The notes under the pieces were generated by a model. That model was given only the letters and a program-made list of their open reading frames with translations. It searched no databases and was not told where the DNA came from. This document shows positions 36,901 to 46,382 of a stretch of DNA of 64,000 nt, in pieces. The stretch's first letter is position 1, and each line of letters begins with the position of its first letter. The DNA is from Marinobacterium alkalitolerans (GTDB lineage Bacteria > Pseudomonadota > Gammaproteobacteria > Pseudomonadales > Balneatricaceae): NCBI RefSeq assembly GCF_017776525.1, contig NZ_JACVEW010000009.1:1-64000 (forward strand), written 5' to 3'. The position numbers and the translations under genes are program-made.

Positions 36901-37924
36901 CCGCCAGCTGGTGGAGAACCTGGATGGCTCTCTCAAGGCTGCCGAGGAGCTGATCACCGCGATTCTGGATATCTCCAAACTGGATGCCGGTGCACTCGAA
37001 CCTGCGCTGACACACTTCTCACTGGAAGGACTGTTCCAGGCCCTGAATACGGAGTTCAGTGCCTTGGCGCAGGAAAAGGGGCTCGGGTTTGATACGGTCA
37101 GCTGCAAGCAGGTGGTGCACTCGGATCAGCAGCTGCTGCGCCGTATCATGCAGAACTTCCTTTCCAACGCCATGCGTTACACCGACAAGGGCCGGGTGCT
37201 GCTCGGTGCCCGCCGCGTCGGTCGCCAGCTGAGGCTGGAGGTCTGGGACACCGGTGTGGGTATCCCCGAGGACAAGCTGCGTGAGGTGTTTGAAGAGTTC
37301 AAACGGATCGACAACCCCAAGCACAGTCAGGTGAAAGGCCTTGGGCTCGGGCTTGCCATTACCGACCGTATCGCCCGCATGCTGGGACACCAGCTGAATG
37401 TGCGCTCCTGGCCCGGGCGCGGCACGGTGTTCAGCATTACCCTGCCACTGGGTGACCCGGCCCTGGCCCAGAAATCACGCCCCGAGAAACGAGGCTGGAT
37501 TCGCAGCAAGGGCCTCAACGGCGTACGCGTGCTGGTGATCGACAACGAACCGAAGATTCTTGAGGGCATGAGCGCATTGTTGAAGGGCTGGTCATGTGAA
37601 GTCGCGGTCGCACTGTCAGCAGACGAAGCACTGGACACGCTTGCCACTGAAGGCTGGGTGCCGGACATCGTGCTGGCGGATTACCATCTGGGCGAAACCG
37701 ATACCGGAATCATGGCCCTCAAGGCGCTGGCCACACTGCAAGAAGGTGAAGCGGCCGGTGAGTACTTCAGCCCTGCCATTGTCATTACCGCCGACCGCAC
37801 CGATGAGGTTCGGGATGAGATCAACGCCGCCGGTGCTCAGCTGCTGACCAAGCCGGTCAAGCCTGCCGCTCTCAGAGCCATGATCAACAAGATCATGGCC
37901 AACCTGAAAGCCGGGCGGGAGTAG
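33971..37924 (+). CDS. crbS: Hybrid sensor kinase with SSS transporter domain, CrbS-like (acetate switch)
   Basis: 1317 residues. An N-terminal sodium:solute-symporter-like domain (about 1-520, some 13 membrane helices) is followed by a linker (about 540-630). Two PAS-like segments lie at about 640-755 (IENISLGISVVDQQMRLVAWNQRY) and 765-885 (YTDNVPVLIGYLDPDKRFLFINKAYADAFGL), then a short coiled coil. HisKA carries H952 in AAASHDLLQPLNAARLF; the HATPase has GLGLGLAITDRIARML. A C-terminal receiver has D1237 (VLADYHLG). CrbS/MxtR-type kinases activate acs and acetate transport through CrbR. Only this gene and the fliT-like gene are on the plus strand. It is convergent with crbR. Confidence 0.9.
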   Translation: MLSGWSIILISLAYLGLLFAIAYFGDKSSAGKQWAGNPVVYSLSLAVYCSSWTFYGAVGRAASTGWEFLATYLGPVIVFLLAIRVIEKIFLVSKQQNITTISDFISSRYGKSQSLAVLVTVIAVMGTIPYIALQLKAVAISYNALAPGATEAMSKGSDTALFVALLMAVFAILFGTRHIDATEHHEGLVLAVAFESLVKLTAFVGVGLFVVFGLFDGVDEVIERVQDQLRHNENFDAPLSGGFLTEIVLACAAAICLPRQFHVSIVENTRQRNLFVARWLFPTYLLLMALFVLPIATGGINYFSNTGVDADTYVLMLPLATGSENLATLAFIGGLSAATSMVIVASITLATMVCNDIIMPLLFRISWLHLSRSKDLGALLLRVRRITIICLLLMGYFYYRILGEQGPLASFGLLAFVAAIQFLPAILGGIYWKGGTRHGVLAGLSAGFLLWLYTLVLPTLNSARLIPIEWLPQLSGTDGWLSPTSLLGMEGMDPLTHGVVWSLGVNCLLFILVSRMANARLVDRIQASAFVNIAAKGITDPSRHLGQVTVGDLQMLSERFLGMSRTRQAFATFGQHRGEGPPMAAEKATPELIQYTERLLAGAIGASSARIVMDSTLRGKEMEIGDVVTIVDEASQALRFNRSLLQSTIENISLGISVVDQQMRLVAWNQRYVEMFNYPEGLICVGRPIEEVFRYNAIKGEYGLGDVEQQVRMRLDTISSGAPHSYERFRPDGTVLEVRGNPMPNGGYVNTYMDITEHKRIEEALRESEHNIRIYTDNVPVLIGYLDPDKRFLFINKAYADAFGLDRHNIAGVSALEALPEEEYLHRRQYIDGVLRGERQRFETRLPTRDGSLRYAEVTYIPHIGEYGDVLGYFTLYQDITERRKAEQALQETNENLEQRVRERTHALSVVNKELRKENTIRALMEDELRQAKSDAEAANFGKTRFLAAASHDLLQPLNAARLFTSALAQQSHGVETRQLVENLDGSLKAAEELITAILDISKLDAGALEPALTHFSLEGLFQALNTEFSALAQEKGLGFDTVSCKQVVHSDQQLLRRIMQNFLSNAMRYTDKGRVLLGARRVGRQLRLEVWDTGVGIPEDKLREVFEEFKRIDNPKHSQVKGLGLGLAITDRIARMLGHQLNVRSWPGRGTVFSITLPLGDPALAQKSRPEKRGWIRSKGLNGVRVLVIDNEPKILEGMSALLKGWSCEVAVALSADEALDTLATEGWVPDIVLADYHLGETDTGIMALKALATLQEGEAAGEYFSPAIVITADRTDEVRDEINAAGAQLLTKPVKPAALRAMINKIMANLKAGRE

Positions 37925-37968
37925 GCGTAGAAGCTCGCTCTCGCGCACGGAATGCACGCCCACAGCAA

Positions 37969-38003
37969 GCTTGCCACTGGCCTCTCACAAGCCTGTGGCA
38001 AGC
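37969..38003. terminator. Hairpin between the convergent crbS and crbR
   Basis: GCTTGCCAC and GTGGCAAGC (9-bp perfect stem, 17-base loop) lie 45-80 bases after the crbS stop. No T run follows on either strand, so it is at best a weak or Rho-assisted terminator. Confidence 0.4.
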
Positions 38004-38060
38004 GCCTTGATCGTTACTTCAGAGTATTGCGGGAGGCTGCTCTGCAGCCGAAGAGTCGTT

Positions 38061-38723
38061 TCAGACTTCAGTTTTGGGAGGCTCGACACCCAGCCGCTGT
38101 GCGGCGATCACCGCCTGAGTACGGCTGTGTACGCCCAGCTTGCGCAGAATGGCGGTGACATGGGCCTTGATGGTGGCTTCAGACACGCTGAGTTCATAGG
38201 CGATCTGCTTGTTTAACAGACCTTCGGTCAGCATGGTCAGAACACGGAACTGCTGTGGGGTCAGTGATGCCAGTGCTGCGGCAAACTTCTGATCCTCTTC
38301 ACTGACATCATCCATGTTGTCGGTCAGCTCCTGAGGCAGCCATTCTTCGCCTTCCAGTACCGCTGTGATCGCTTCAGAGATGGTCTCCAGCGGAGCCGAT
38401 TTGGGAATAAAGCCTGAGGCACCATAGTCGATGGCGCGCTTCATCACATGCGGCTCTTCACTGCCCGATACCACCACCACCGGTACACCGGGGTGCTGAC
38501 CTCGCAGGAAGACCAGGCCGGAGAAACCGTGCGTGCCCGGCATGTGAATGTCCAGCAACACCAGATCGGCATCAGCATGCTGCTCGACCGCTTCCTGCAC
38601 TCCGGCCAGGGTATCGGCTTCAACGATATCGATACCCGGGACCGCCTGAGTAACGGCCTGACGCAGCGCCGCGCGGAAAAGAGGATGGTCATCAGCGATT
38701 ATGATCTTGTGTGCCAGTTGCAT
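38061..38723 (-). CDS. crbR: LuxR/NarL-type response regulator, CrbR-like
   Basis: 220 residues. The receiver domain has D11-D12 and phospho-acceptor D58 (LVLLDIHMPGTHG). The C-terminal LuxR helix-turn-helix (about 150-212) includes LTPQQFRVLTMLTEGLLNKQIAYELSVSEATIKAHVTAIL. In Vibrio and Pseudomonas CrbR (also called ErdR-type) is the partner of CrbS and turns on acs and acetate symporter genes. It lies tail to tail with crbS and upstream of neither, so it has its own promoter near 38,730-38,800. Confidence 0.88.
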   Translation of the reverse strand: MQLAHKIIIADDHPLFRAALRQAVTQAVPGIDIVEADTLAGVQEAVEQHADADLVLLDIHMPGTHGFSGLVFLRGQHPGVPVVVVSGSEEPHVMKRAIDYGASGFIPKSAPLETISEAITAVLEGEEWLPQELTDNMDDVSEEDQKFAAALASLTPQQFRVLTMLTEGLLNKQIAYELSVSEATIKAHVTAILRKLGVHSRTQAVIAAQRLGVEPPKTEV

Positions 38724-38867
38724 GCATCATTCTCCCAGGTACTTTGAAATGGAGAGCGCCACCGCCCCGCCAAACGGAGCCGGCCTTTTCCGGGACAGCA
38801 TGATACCACTTATCAAACCATCGCGCCGCATACTGCGACCTTTGTCGGTGATATTGGACACAAACAA

Positions 38868-38895
38868 AAACGCCCGCTGCAGGCAGCGGGCGTTT
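38868..38895 (-). terminator. Terminator of acs
   Basis: Thirteen-base inverted repeat AAACGCCCGCTGC / GCAGCGGGCGTTT with a two-base centre, followed on the minus strand by TTTTTGTTTG. It lies 22 bases after the acs stop. Confidence 0.92.
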
Positions 38896-38917
38896 CCTTT
38901 CGCTCAGGACTTACATC

Positions 38918-40873
<1,956 letters not shown>

Positions 40874-41000
40874 CGTGATGCCCTTAACTTGCGAATTGTT
40901 GTTATAACTTGGTCACGCCGCTCTTGGTTATAGTCGCTATTGTCGGCGCATGCGAGTTGACTAGGGAAGGTTATACCGAAGCGTCTCCGTCCCCCTGAAT

Positions 41001-41014
41001 TAGACATTGGTCTA
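41001..41014. promoter_or_regulatory. Inverted repeat TAGAC-ATTG-GTCTA upstream of acs
   Basis: Five-base perfect arms, centred about 134 bases upstream of the acs ATG. The minus strand TAGACCAATGTCTA resembles the ACTAAAGTC sites before the two symporter operons (common pattern AC-Y-AAW-GTC). Candidate CrbR operator. Confidence 0.55.
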
Positions 41015-41058
41015 CTCGAACAGCAACAAAAGTCTTAGAGCAGGGAGTATGCGAATAC

Positions 41059-42438
41059 TTACTTACCTGAGAGCATTGACTCCAGATCAATTCCCTCTTC
41101 ACGCATGCGAGCCAGCTTATACCTTAGTGTCCTGGGGCTGATCCCCAGCTTCTCGGCTGCATCCTTACGGCTGCCGTTGGTGGCGCGCAAGGCTTCCACA
41201 ATCAGCTGGTATTCGTGCTGCTTGAGGTCGTTGCCCAACAGTCCGTCGGGCTCGGCCTCCTCGGGCGCTGCCGGCGCGGGCGGCGCCATCTCGGCCCCCG
41301 AAAGAGGGATCGCCTGGCTGCTCAGATGCAGATCCTCTGCCCGAATCATCTGGCCGGTCTGCATGATCAGCGCACGCTGCATGACGTTATCCAGCTCACG
41401 CACGTTGCCCGGCCAGTCATACGCCTGCAGGCTGGCAGCGGCCTGGGGGTCGAGCCGAACGCCGGCCCGTTTCATTTTACGGCAGTGGTGCGCCAGCAGA
41501 CGCTGTGCCAGCGGTTCGATATCTTCCCGACGCTCGCGCAGGGGCTGCCACTGCAACGGAAACACGTTCAGGCGGTAATACAGGTCTTCACGAAACTTGC
41601 CTTCGGCCACATAGTCTTCCAACCGGCGGTTGCTGGTCGCCAGCACACGCACATCCAGCGGAATGACCTTGCGGCCGCCAATGCGCTCCACTTCCTGCTC
41701 CTGCAGCACGCGCAGCAGCTTGGCCTGAAGCCCCAGATCCATCTCACTGATCTCATCCAGCAGCAGAGTGCCGCCATTGGCCTGTTCGAACTTGCCGGGC
41801 TGACTGCTGACAGCACCGGTGAAGGCCCCTTTCTCATGCCCGAACAGGGTGGCTTCCAGCATGCTCTCGGGGATAGCGGCGCAGTTGATGGCAATAAACG
41901 GCTGGCCCTTGCGCGCGGAATGGCTGTGGATAAACCGGGCCAGTACTTCCTTGCCGGTGCCCGATTCACCGGTAATCAAAACGGTGGAGTCGGTCACCGC
42001 TACACGCTGGGCAAGCTGCAGCAGCTGCCGGCTGCCGGGGGCTTCGGCCACCGGAGCCGCTTCGTCCTGAGTCACCACGCCCTGGGCATGGTTGCGGATC
42101 AACGCAATCAGCTGATCCGGTTCAAACGGCTTCATCAGGTAATCGACTGCTCCGTTGCGAATCGCATCGACCGCCTTGCTGACCTGACCATAGGCCGTAA
42201 TGAGCGCGACCGGCAGCGCCGGGTGGTGCTGACGCAGATGTGCCAACAGCTCATGGCCATCCATGCCCGGCATATTGACGTCCGACACCACCATATCCAC
42301 GGCATGCCCCTGCAGGCGCTCCAGTGCCTCTTCCCCGCTGCCGGCTTCCACGTAGCGAATGCCCGCCAGATCAAGGGTGTCGGCGATCGCTTCTCGCAAA
42401 TCCACATCGTCTTCAACGATCAGTACGGTCGCGCTCAT
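41059..42438 (-). CDS. fleR: Sigma-54-dependent response regulator FleR
   Basis: 459 residues. The receiver has D10-D11 and phospho-acceptor D53 (VVSDVNMPGMDG). The AAA+ domain (about 135-370) has Walker A GESGTGKE and the sigma-54 loop GAFTGA. The C-terminal Fis-like HTH ends in DAAEKLGISPRTLRYKLARM. FleR, phosphorylated by FleS, activates mid-tier sigma-54 promoters (flgB, flgF and fliK in Pseudomonas). It overlaps fleS by four bases (ATGA). Confidence 0.94.
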   Translation of the reverse strand: MSATVLIVEDDVDLREAIADTLDLAGIRYVEAGSGEEALERLQGHAVDMVVSDVNMPGMDGHELLAHLRQHHPALPVALITAYGQVSKAVDAIRNGAVDYLMKPFEPDQLIALIRNHAQGVVTQDEAAPVAEAPGSRQLLQLAQRVAVTDSTVLITGESGTGKEVLARFIHSHSARKGQPFIAINCAAIPESMLEATLFGHEKGAFTGAVSSQPGKFEQANGGTLLLDEISEMDLGLQAKLLRVLQEQEVERIGGRKVIPLDVRVLATSNRRLEDYVAEGKFREDLYYRLNVFPLQWQPLRERREDIEPLAQRLLAHHCRKMKRAGVRLDPQAAASLQAYDWPGNVRELDNVMQRALIMQTGQMIRAEDLHLSSQAIPLSGAEMAPPAPAAPEEAEPDGLLGNDLKQHEYQLIVEALRATNGSRKDAAEKLGISPRTLRYKLARMREEGIDLESMLSGK

Positions 42439-43523
42439 GAGACTCCTTCGTCAGTTTTCAGCAAGGGTAATCGGAAACGTGCCCGGGTGCCTTGCCCCGG
42501 GCTCGATGTCAGTTCAAATTCGCCATGATGTGCTCGCGCCATCACCTGAGCGATTGCCAGCCCCAGCCCGGTTCCATGCGACCGGGTGGTATAAAACGGC
42601 TCCTGCGCGCGCTGGAGCGTTTCCGCATCCATGCCCGGGCCCGAATCGATCACATCAATTTGCAGCTGGCCGGCCTGCTCGCTCAAGTGAAGCTTGAGCT
42701 CGCTTCCCTCGCCACAGGCCTGCAGCGCATTGTTCACCAGACTCAGTACTGCGCCGAGCAACGCTTCGAGGTTACATTGAATGCGCGCATCGGGCGCGTC
42801 GTTGATACAGTCGCAGTCGGCATCATATTGTGTCAGCGGCTGGTCCAGCAGATCTTCAAGCCGCGCCATCAGCGTGCGGCCGTCCACGCGATCTTCCAGT
42901 CTGGTTTCGCCACGCGCGAAAATAAGCATGTCTCGCACCTGCTGCTCCAGGTGCGTAAGCCTGGACTTCACCTTGCCGGCAAAGCGGATCCGCTTTTCAT
43001 CGTCCAGCTCTGGCGCCATCAGATGGCTGGCGTACAGGAGAGCGGCTGACAGTGGTGTGCGCACCTGATGCGCCAAAGACGCCATCATGCGGCCCATCTC
43101 GGACAGACGCTGGTAGTGGTGCAGTTGCTCCTGCAGGGTACGCGTGTGGGTCTGATCGGTGAGGAATACCAGCTGTCCCGGTTCGCCTTCCAGTGACTGG
43201 GTCGATAGACTGACACGGCGCCCGTTTTTAAGTGACACCTCGTGCCCATCGTCAGGCCGTGGCGCAAAGCAGGCGTTAATCACTTCCAGCCAGGTTGTGT
43301 CCTGTAGCTCAACCCCCAGCAGGGCCTCTGCAGCCGGGTTATATTCAGTAACACGCCCGTTTTGTCCGATGACCAGCACACCACCGGGCATGCGATTGAC
43401 GAGCCGTCTCAGCCGCTGCAGGCTGGCATTATCATGCGCCAGCCGAGCATTCTGCTGTTCCAGCTCCGCGATACGGGCTTCCAGCCGCGCAATCTCCGTG
43501 TGTGAGTCGGTTGTCTCCGTCAC
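42435..43523 (-). CDS. fleS: Flagellar sensor kinase FleS
   Basis: 362 residues. It has an N-terminal coiled coil (about 8-45), a PAS domain (about 45-125; RMPGGVLVIGQNGRVTEYNPAAEALLG), HisKA with H152 (MASLAHQVRTPLSAALLYA) and a HATPase (NNALQACGEG; DSGPGMDAETL; GTGLGLAIAQVM). There are no membrane helices, so it is cytosolic, as known for FleS/FlrB. The start is GTG, overlapping the fleQ stop by four bases. Confidence 0.94.
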   Translation of the reverse strand: MTETTDSHTEIARLEARIAELEQQNARLAHDNASLQRLRRLVNRMPGGVLVIGQNGRVTEYNPAAEALLGVELQDTTWLEVINACFAPRPDDGHEVSLKNGRRVSLSTQSLEGEPGQLVFLTDQTHTRTLQEQLHHYQRLSEMGRMMASLAHQVRTPLSAALLYASHLMAPELDDEKRIRFAGKVKSRLTHLEQQVRDMLIFARGETRLEDRVDGRTLMARLEDLLDQPLTQYDADCDCINDAPDARIQCNLEALLGAVLSLVNNALQACGEGSELKLHLSEQAGQLQIDVIDSGPGMDAETLQRAQEPFYTTRSHGTGLGLAIAQVMARAHHGEFELTSSPGQGTRARFRLPLLKTDEGVS

Positions 43524-44986
43524 TGACGTTCAATTCCGTATTTGCGCATTTTCTCGACCAGTGTCGTGCGGCGGATCTGTAACAGCCGTGCCGCCCGCGA
43601 CACCACCTGATTGGCCGCTTCAAGTGCCTGACGAATCAGCTGCTGCTCATGCTCTTCCAGCCAGGCTTTCAGGTCGAGCCCTTCCGCCGGCAAATCGGTT
43701 TGCAGAGGAGCCGAGGGCGCCTGCGTGACCGCCCGCAATATATCCATCGGCGCCGGCTCCTCTTCCGGCTGGGGCTCCGCCACGGATTCATAATGGTCCG
43801 GGTTGGGCTCCGGCAAGTGTCGAAACTTTGACGGCAACTCACTGACGCCGATCACGCCACCGGGATGGATGATGCTCAGGCGTTCCACCAGGTTGGCCAG
43901 CTCACGCACGTTACCCGGCCAGGGGTGACGCTTGAGTGACTCCAGTGCTGCCGGATGGAAATGCAAACGCCCGGCTTCATCATCGTCGACCTGTTCACAC
44001 AAATTGTGGATCAGTAACGGCAAGTCTTCCAACCGTTCACGCAAGGCCGGCATTTCGATGGGAAAGACATTGAGGCGGTAATAGAGATCTTCGCGGAAGT
44101 GACCGTCCTGAATCATCAGCTCCAGGTTTTTGTGGGTCGCGGCGATAATGCGAACATCGACATCCAGCGTTTTACTGCCCCCGACGCGCTCGAACTGTTT
44201 CTCCTGCAACACGCGCAACAGCTTGACCTGCATCGGCAGCGGCATGTCACCAATCTCGTCCAGAAACAGCGTGCCGCCATTGGCCAGTTCAAAACGTCCC
44301 GGTCGACTGGAAATTGCGCCGGTAAAGGCCCCCTTCTCATGGCCAAACAGTTCACTTTCCAGCAACTCGGACGGAATGGCACCACAGTTCACCGGTACAA
44401 AAGGCCCTTCTCGGCGACTGGAATGCTCGTGCAGACAGCGCGCCACAACCTCCTTGCCGGTACCCGACTCCCCGGTAATCAACACACTGATATCACGTGG
44501 CGCAACCTGGGCGATGAGCTGACGAATTTCACGCACCGGGCGACTTTGACCCACAAAGCCGGGCATTTCGGGCAGGTCCTGCCAGGTGTCAGCTCCCTGT
44601 TCATTGAGGACAGAGCACTGATGCAGCCAGTCCATCACCTGTGGATAACGGTAAGGCGGGGTCAGAACCCCCAGGATTCGATAGCGCGCAAAGTCGGAGC
44701 GTTCCAGCTCCGGCCACTCGCATGACAGCAATTTGGGGATTCGGTGCGAAGGATCCAGATCCGTGATCAGCTTGCTGAGTGCAATCGGCAAGGTGCTCTC
44801 GCCGATCAACACCAAGGACACGGCATCCAGCGGTATCGTTTTACCCTGCTGCAACCAGGTCACGAAGTCAAAAACATGACACTGATGCCCAAGCAGTTCA
44901 AACACTGCACAAAGGCTGTCACGCCGTTTGGCGTCATCATCCAGTATCAGTATGTCGGAAACACGGGACGGGCTCTGTCCTTGCAT
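43520..44986 (-). CDS. fleQ: Flagellar master regulator FleQ
   Basis: 488 residues. The degenerate receiver (about 10-125) lacks the phospho-acceptor Asp (LVLIGEST at the expected place). The AAA+ domain has Walker A TGESGTGKEVV (171-181), GAFTGA and RREGPFVPVNCGAIP. The Fis-type HTH closes with ARLLQIRRTTLVEKMRKYGI. It is very similar to Pseudomonas FleQ across the AAA+ and HTH regions. The segment just before the AAA+ core reads LPEMPGFVGQSR, where FleQ of P. aeruginosa has an LFRS motif used in c-di-GMP binding. A FleQ-like box lies at its own promoter. Confidence 0.94.
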   Translation of the reverse strand: MQGQSPSRVSDILILDDDAKRRDSLCAVFELLGHQCHVFDFVTWLQQGKTIPLDAVSLVLIGESTLPIALSKLITDLDPSHRIPKLLSCEWPELERSDFARYRILGVLTPPYRYPQVMDWLHQCSVLNEQGADTWQDLPEMPGFVGQSRPVREIRQLIAQVAPRDISVLITGESGTGKEVVARCLHEHSSRREGPFVPVNCGAIPSELLESELFGHEKGAFTGAISSRPGRFELANGGTLFLDEIGDMPLPMQVKLLRVLQEKQFERVGGSKTLDVDVRIIAATHKNLELMIQDGHFREDLYYRLNVFPIEMPALRERLEDLPLLIHNLCEQVDDDEAGRLHFHPAALESLKRHPWPGNVRELANLVERLSIIHPGGVIGVSELPSKFRHLPEPNPDHYESVAEPQPEEEPAPMDILRAVTQAPSAPLQTDLPAEGLDLKAWLEEHEQQLIRQALEAANQVVSRAARLLQIRRTTLVEKMRKYGIERQ

Positions 44987-45039
44987 GGTTGAATCCCTGT
45001 TTGTCAGGATTCTGTCAAAGGTACTGGAAGCTGAGGATA

Positions 45040-45055
45040 TGTCAATAGATTGACA
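45040..45055. promoter_or_regulatory. FleQ-like box at the fleQ promoter (TGTCAAT-AG-ATTGACA)
   Basis: A 16-bp perfect palindrome with a 2-bp centre, 54-70 bases upstream of the fleQ ATG. It contains GTCAAT-N2-ATTGAC, the inverted repeat known to me as the FleQ box. On the minus strand its end TTGACA could be the -35 of fleQ, so FleQ binding would compete with polymerase. The -10 match is poor. Confidence 0.65.
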
Positions 45056-45095
45056 TCAGTAAGAGAGGGTTACACTCCTGGAATTGTCCTGGCTC

Positions 45096-45410
45096 TCAGT
45101 TGCGGCTGAAAATAACCACACCCACACGGTCTATATGCTCCTTCAGTCTGGGGTTGTTCAAGGTGTCGTAATGCAGAATATCGACCGGATAAGGAAAATC
45201 GCTGTCATCAATTTCGAGCATCAAGCGTGCAATCTTGAACCGGTCAAGCTGCTCGCCCTTGACGGCAAGGTCCACATCACTGCGGTCATGCCAATTCCCC
45301 TTGGCACGTGACCCATAGAGCACTGCCTGTGTAATGTCAGAACAGCCTAGAAAACAATCATGTAGAACCTGCATCTGATCAGCCGTAAGACCTCCCGTGG
45401 GCTCATGCAT
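45096..45410 (-). CDS. MNT-type minimal nucleotidyltransferase (antitoxin-like, HI0073 family)
   Basis: 104 residues from the ATG at 45,410. The frame is open further upstream, but that part lies inside the partner gene and is not conserved-looking. The catalytic pattern GSX10DXD is intact (G33-S34 ... D45-V-D47 in YGSRAKGNWHDRSDVDLAV). In MNT/HEPN pairs such as MntA-HepT this enzyme adds AMP to the HEPN toxin and blocks it. It overlaps the HEPN gene by eight bases, the usual tight coupling. It lies between fliS and fleQ, unrelated to flagella. Confidence 0.85.
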   Translation of the reverse strand: MHEPTGGLTADQMQVLHDCFLGCSDITQAVLYGSRAKGNWHDRSDVDLAVKGEQLDRFKIARLMLEIDDSDFPYPVDILHYDTLNNPRLKEHIDRVGVVIFSRN

Positions 45411-45834
45411 CGTCAAGCATATCCTCCATCCAGCCGAAATATCGGTTTTCCAACACCGGGAGATATCGGTTACGAATGGTATCGATGACCGCTTCAAACT
45501 TGGCGAAGTCATAGGTATGGCTCATCAAGTTACGATCACCAATCATATCCAGCCAAGCGTCTGAATCGTCGATATAGCCGTTGCTGTATGCTTGTCGCAC
45601 TACCGCCTTTGGCGAAATCTGATCCAGCATCAGGCCATCAGCCTGCATTCTGTCTTTCAAAACTTTCCAGGCCAGTTCAAAGGTGTACTCAAAGCGCTGA
45701 ATAATGCCCTCTTTTTCCAGTTGGCTCAGCCCCGCCGGGTCCAACTCCATTGCCTCGCGCAACAGACTAAAGGCACGTGAAAAGTTTTGAAAACGCTGCT
45801 TCCAACGCACATCGTCCGAGTTGTTCAAAGTCAC
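45403..45834 (-). CDS. HEPN-domain protein, nucleotidyltransferase partner (HI0074 family)
   Basis: 143 residues, all helical (FSRAFSLLREAMELD; IIQRFEYTFELAWKVLKDRM). The motif RNLMSHTY gives RX4HXY (R101, H106, Y108), the RNase/AMPylation motif of HepT-type HEPN toxins. The start is GTG at 45,834, or TTG two codons later, which has the better-spaced AAAGG. It precedes the MNT gene, as in known type VII toxin-antitoxin modules. Not all HI0074-like proteins have been shown to be toxic. Confidence 0.82.
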   Translation of the reverse strand: MTLNNSDDVRWKQRFQNFSRAFSLLREAMELDPAGLSQLEKEGIIQRFEYTFELAWKVLKDRMQADGLMLDQISPKAVVRQAYSNGYIDDSDAWLDMIGDRNLMSHTYDFAKFEAVIDTIRNRYLPVLENRYFGWMEDMLDDA

Positions 45835-45865
45835 ACCTTTCTGGATTGTTACACTTGGAGCGTAT

Positions 45866-45899
45866 ACACAAAACCGGGCATAGGCCCGGTTTTATGTGT
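45866..45899. terminator. Bidirectional terminator after fliS
   Basis: AAAACCGGGC-ATAG-GCCCGGTTTT, a 10-bp stem flanked by ACAC/GTGT. It gives a T run on both strands. It closes the flaG-fliD-fliS transcript and insulates the MNT/HEPN pair. Confidence 0.92.
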
Positions 45900-45933
45900 T
45901 TAAGATGTTACAAGCCCAAGGCTTTTCATGTGC

Positions 45934-46344
45934 TCAGCTTTCCGAATAAGCCGTCGTCTGGTGCTCTTCAGACGGAATTTGTGACCAGCCTTCGGAAATG
46001 GTGACAATCAGTTCACTCACTTCCTTCACCTTGGTCGCATCATTTTCGCGGTTAGCCTGCATCAGAGTACGCAGCATGTAGTCGTAAAGACTATCCAGGT
46101 TCTCGGCCACTTCACCACCCTGCTCAAAGTTCAGGCTGCCCTTGAGGTTAACGATTATTTCGGTGGCCTTGTTGATCTGCTGAGTACGCAGCTGGATATC
46201 CTTACGCTCAATGGCACCGGCTGCCTTGGCCAGCGCCTCAAGAGTCCCTCGGAACAGCATGCTAATCAGCTGGTGTGGGCTTGCAGCTTCAACCGCCGTG
46301 TTCAGATCGACGCTTTTATACTGGTTGAGGGCTTTATTGATCAT
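45934..46344 (-). CDS. fliS: Flagellin export chaperone FliS
   Basis: 136 residues. The family pattern is complete: MINKALNQYKSVDLNTAVEAASPHQLISMLF (in two halves), then GTLEALAKAAGAIERKDIQLRTQQINKATEIIVNLKGSLNFEQGGEVAENLDSLYDYMLRTL. It binds the flagellin C-terminus in the cytoplasm and delivers it to the export gate. It lies 38 bases after fliD. Confidence 0.96.
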   Translation of the reverse strand: MINKALNQYKSVDLNTAVEAASPHQLISMLFRGTLEALAKAAGAIERKDIQLRTQQINKATEIIVNLKGSLNFEQGGEVAENLDSLYDYMLRTLMQANRENDATKVKEVSELIVTISEGWSQIPSEEHQTTAYSES

Positions 46345-46382
46345 TCAGTTTGCATCCCATACATAGGTGTCAAGTTGACGCG

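Noticed and set aside
34556-37015. Two 380-codon open frames on the minus strand
   Set aside because: Both are antisense shadows within crbS, whose own frame has full domain content.
45411-45512. Upstream extension of the MNT nucleotidyltransferase
   Set aside because: It lies within the HEPN gene in another frame and does not look conserved; the ATG at 45,410 gives the normal size.
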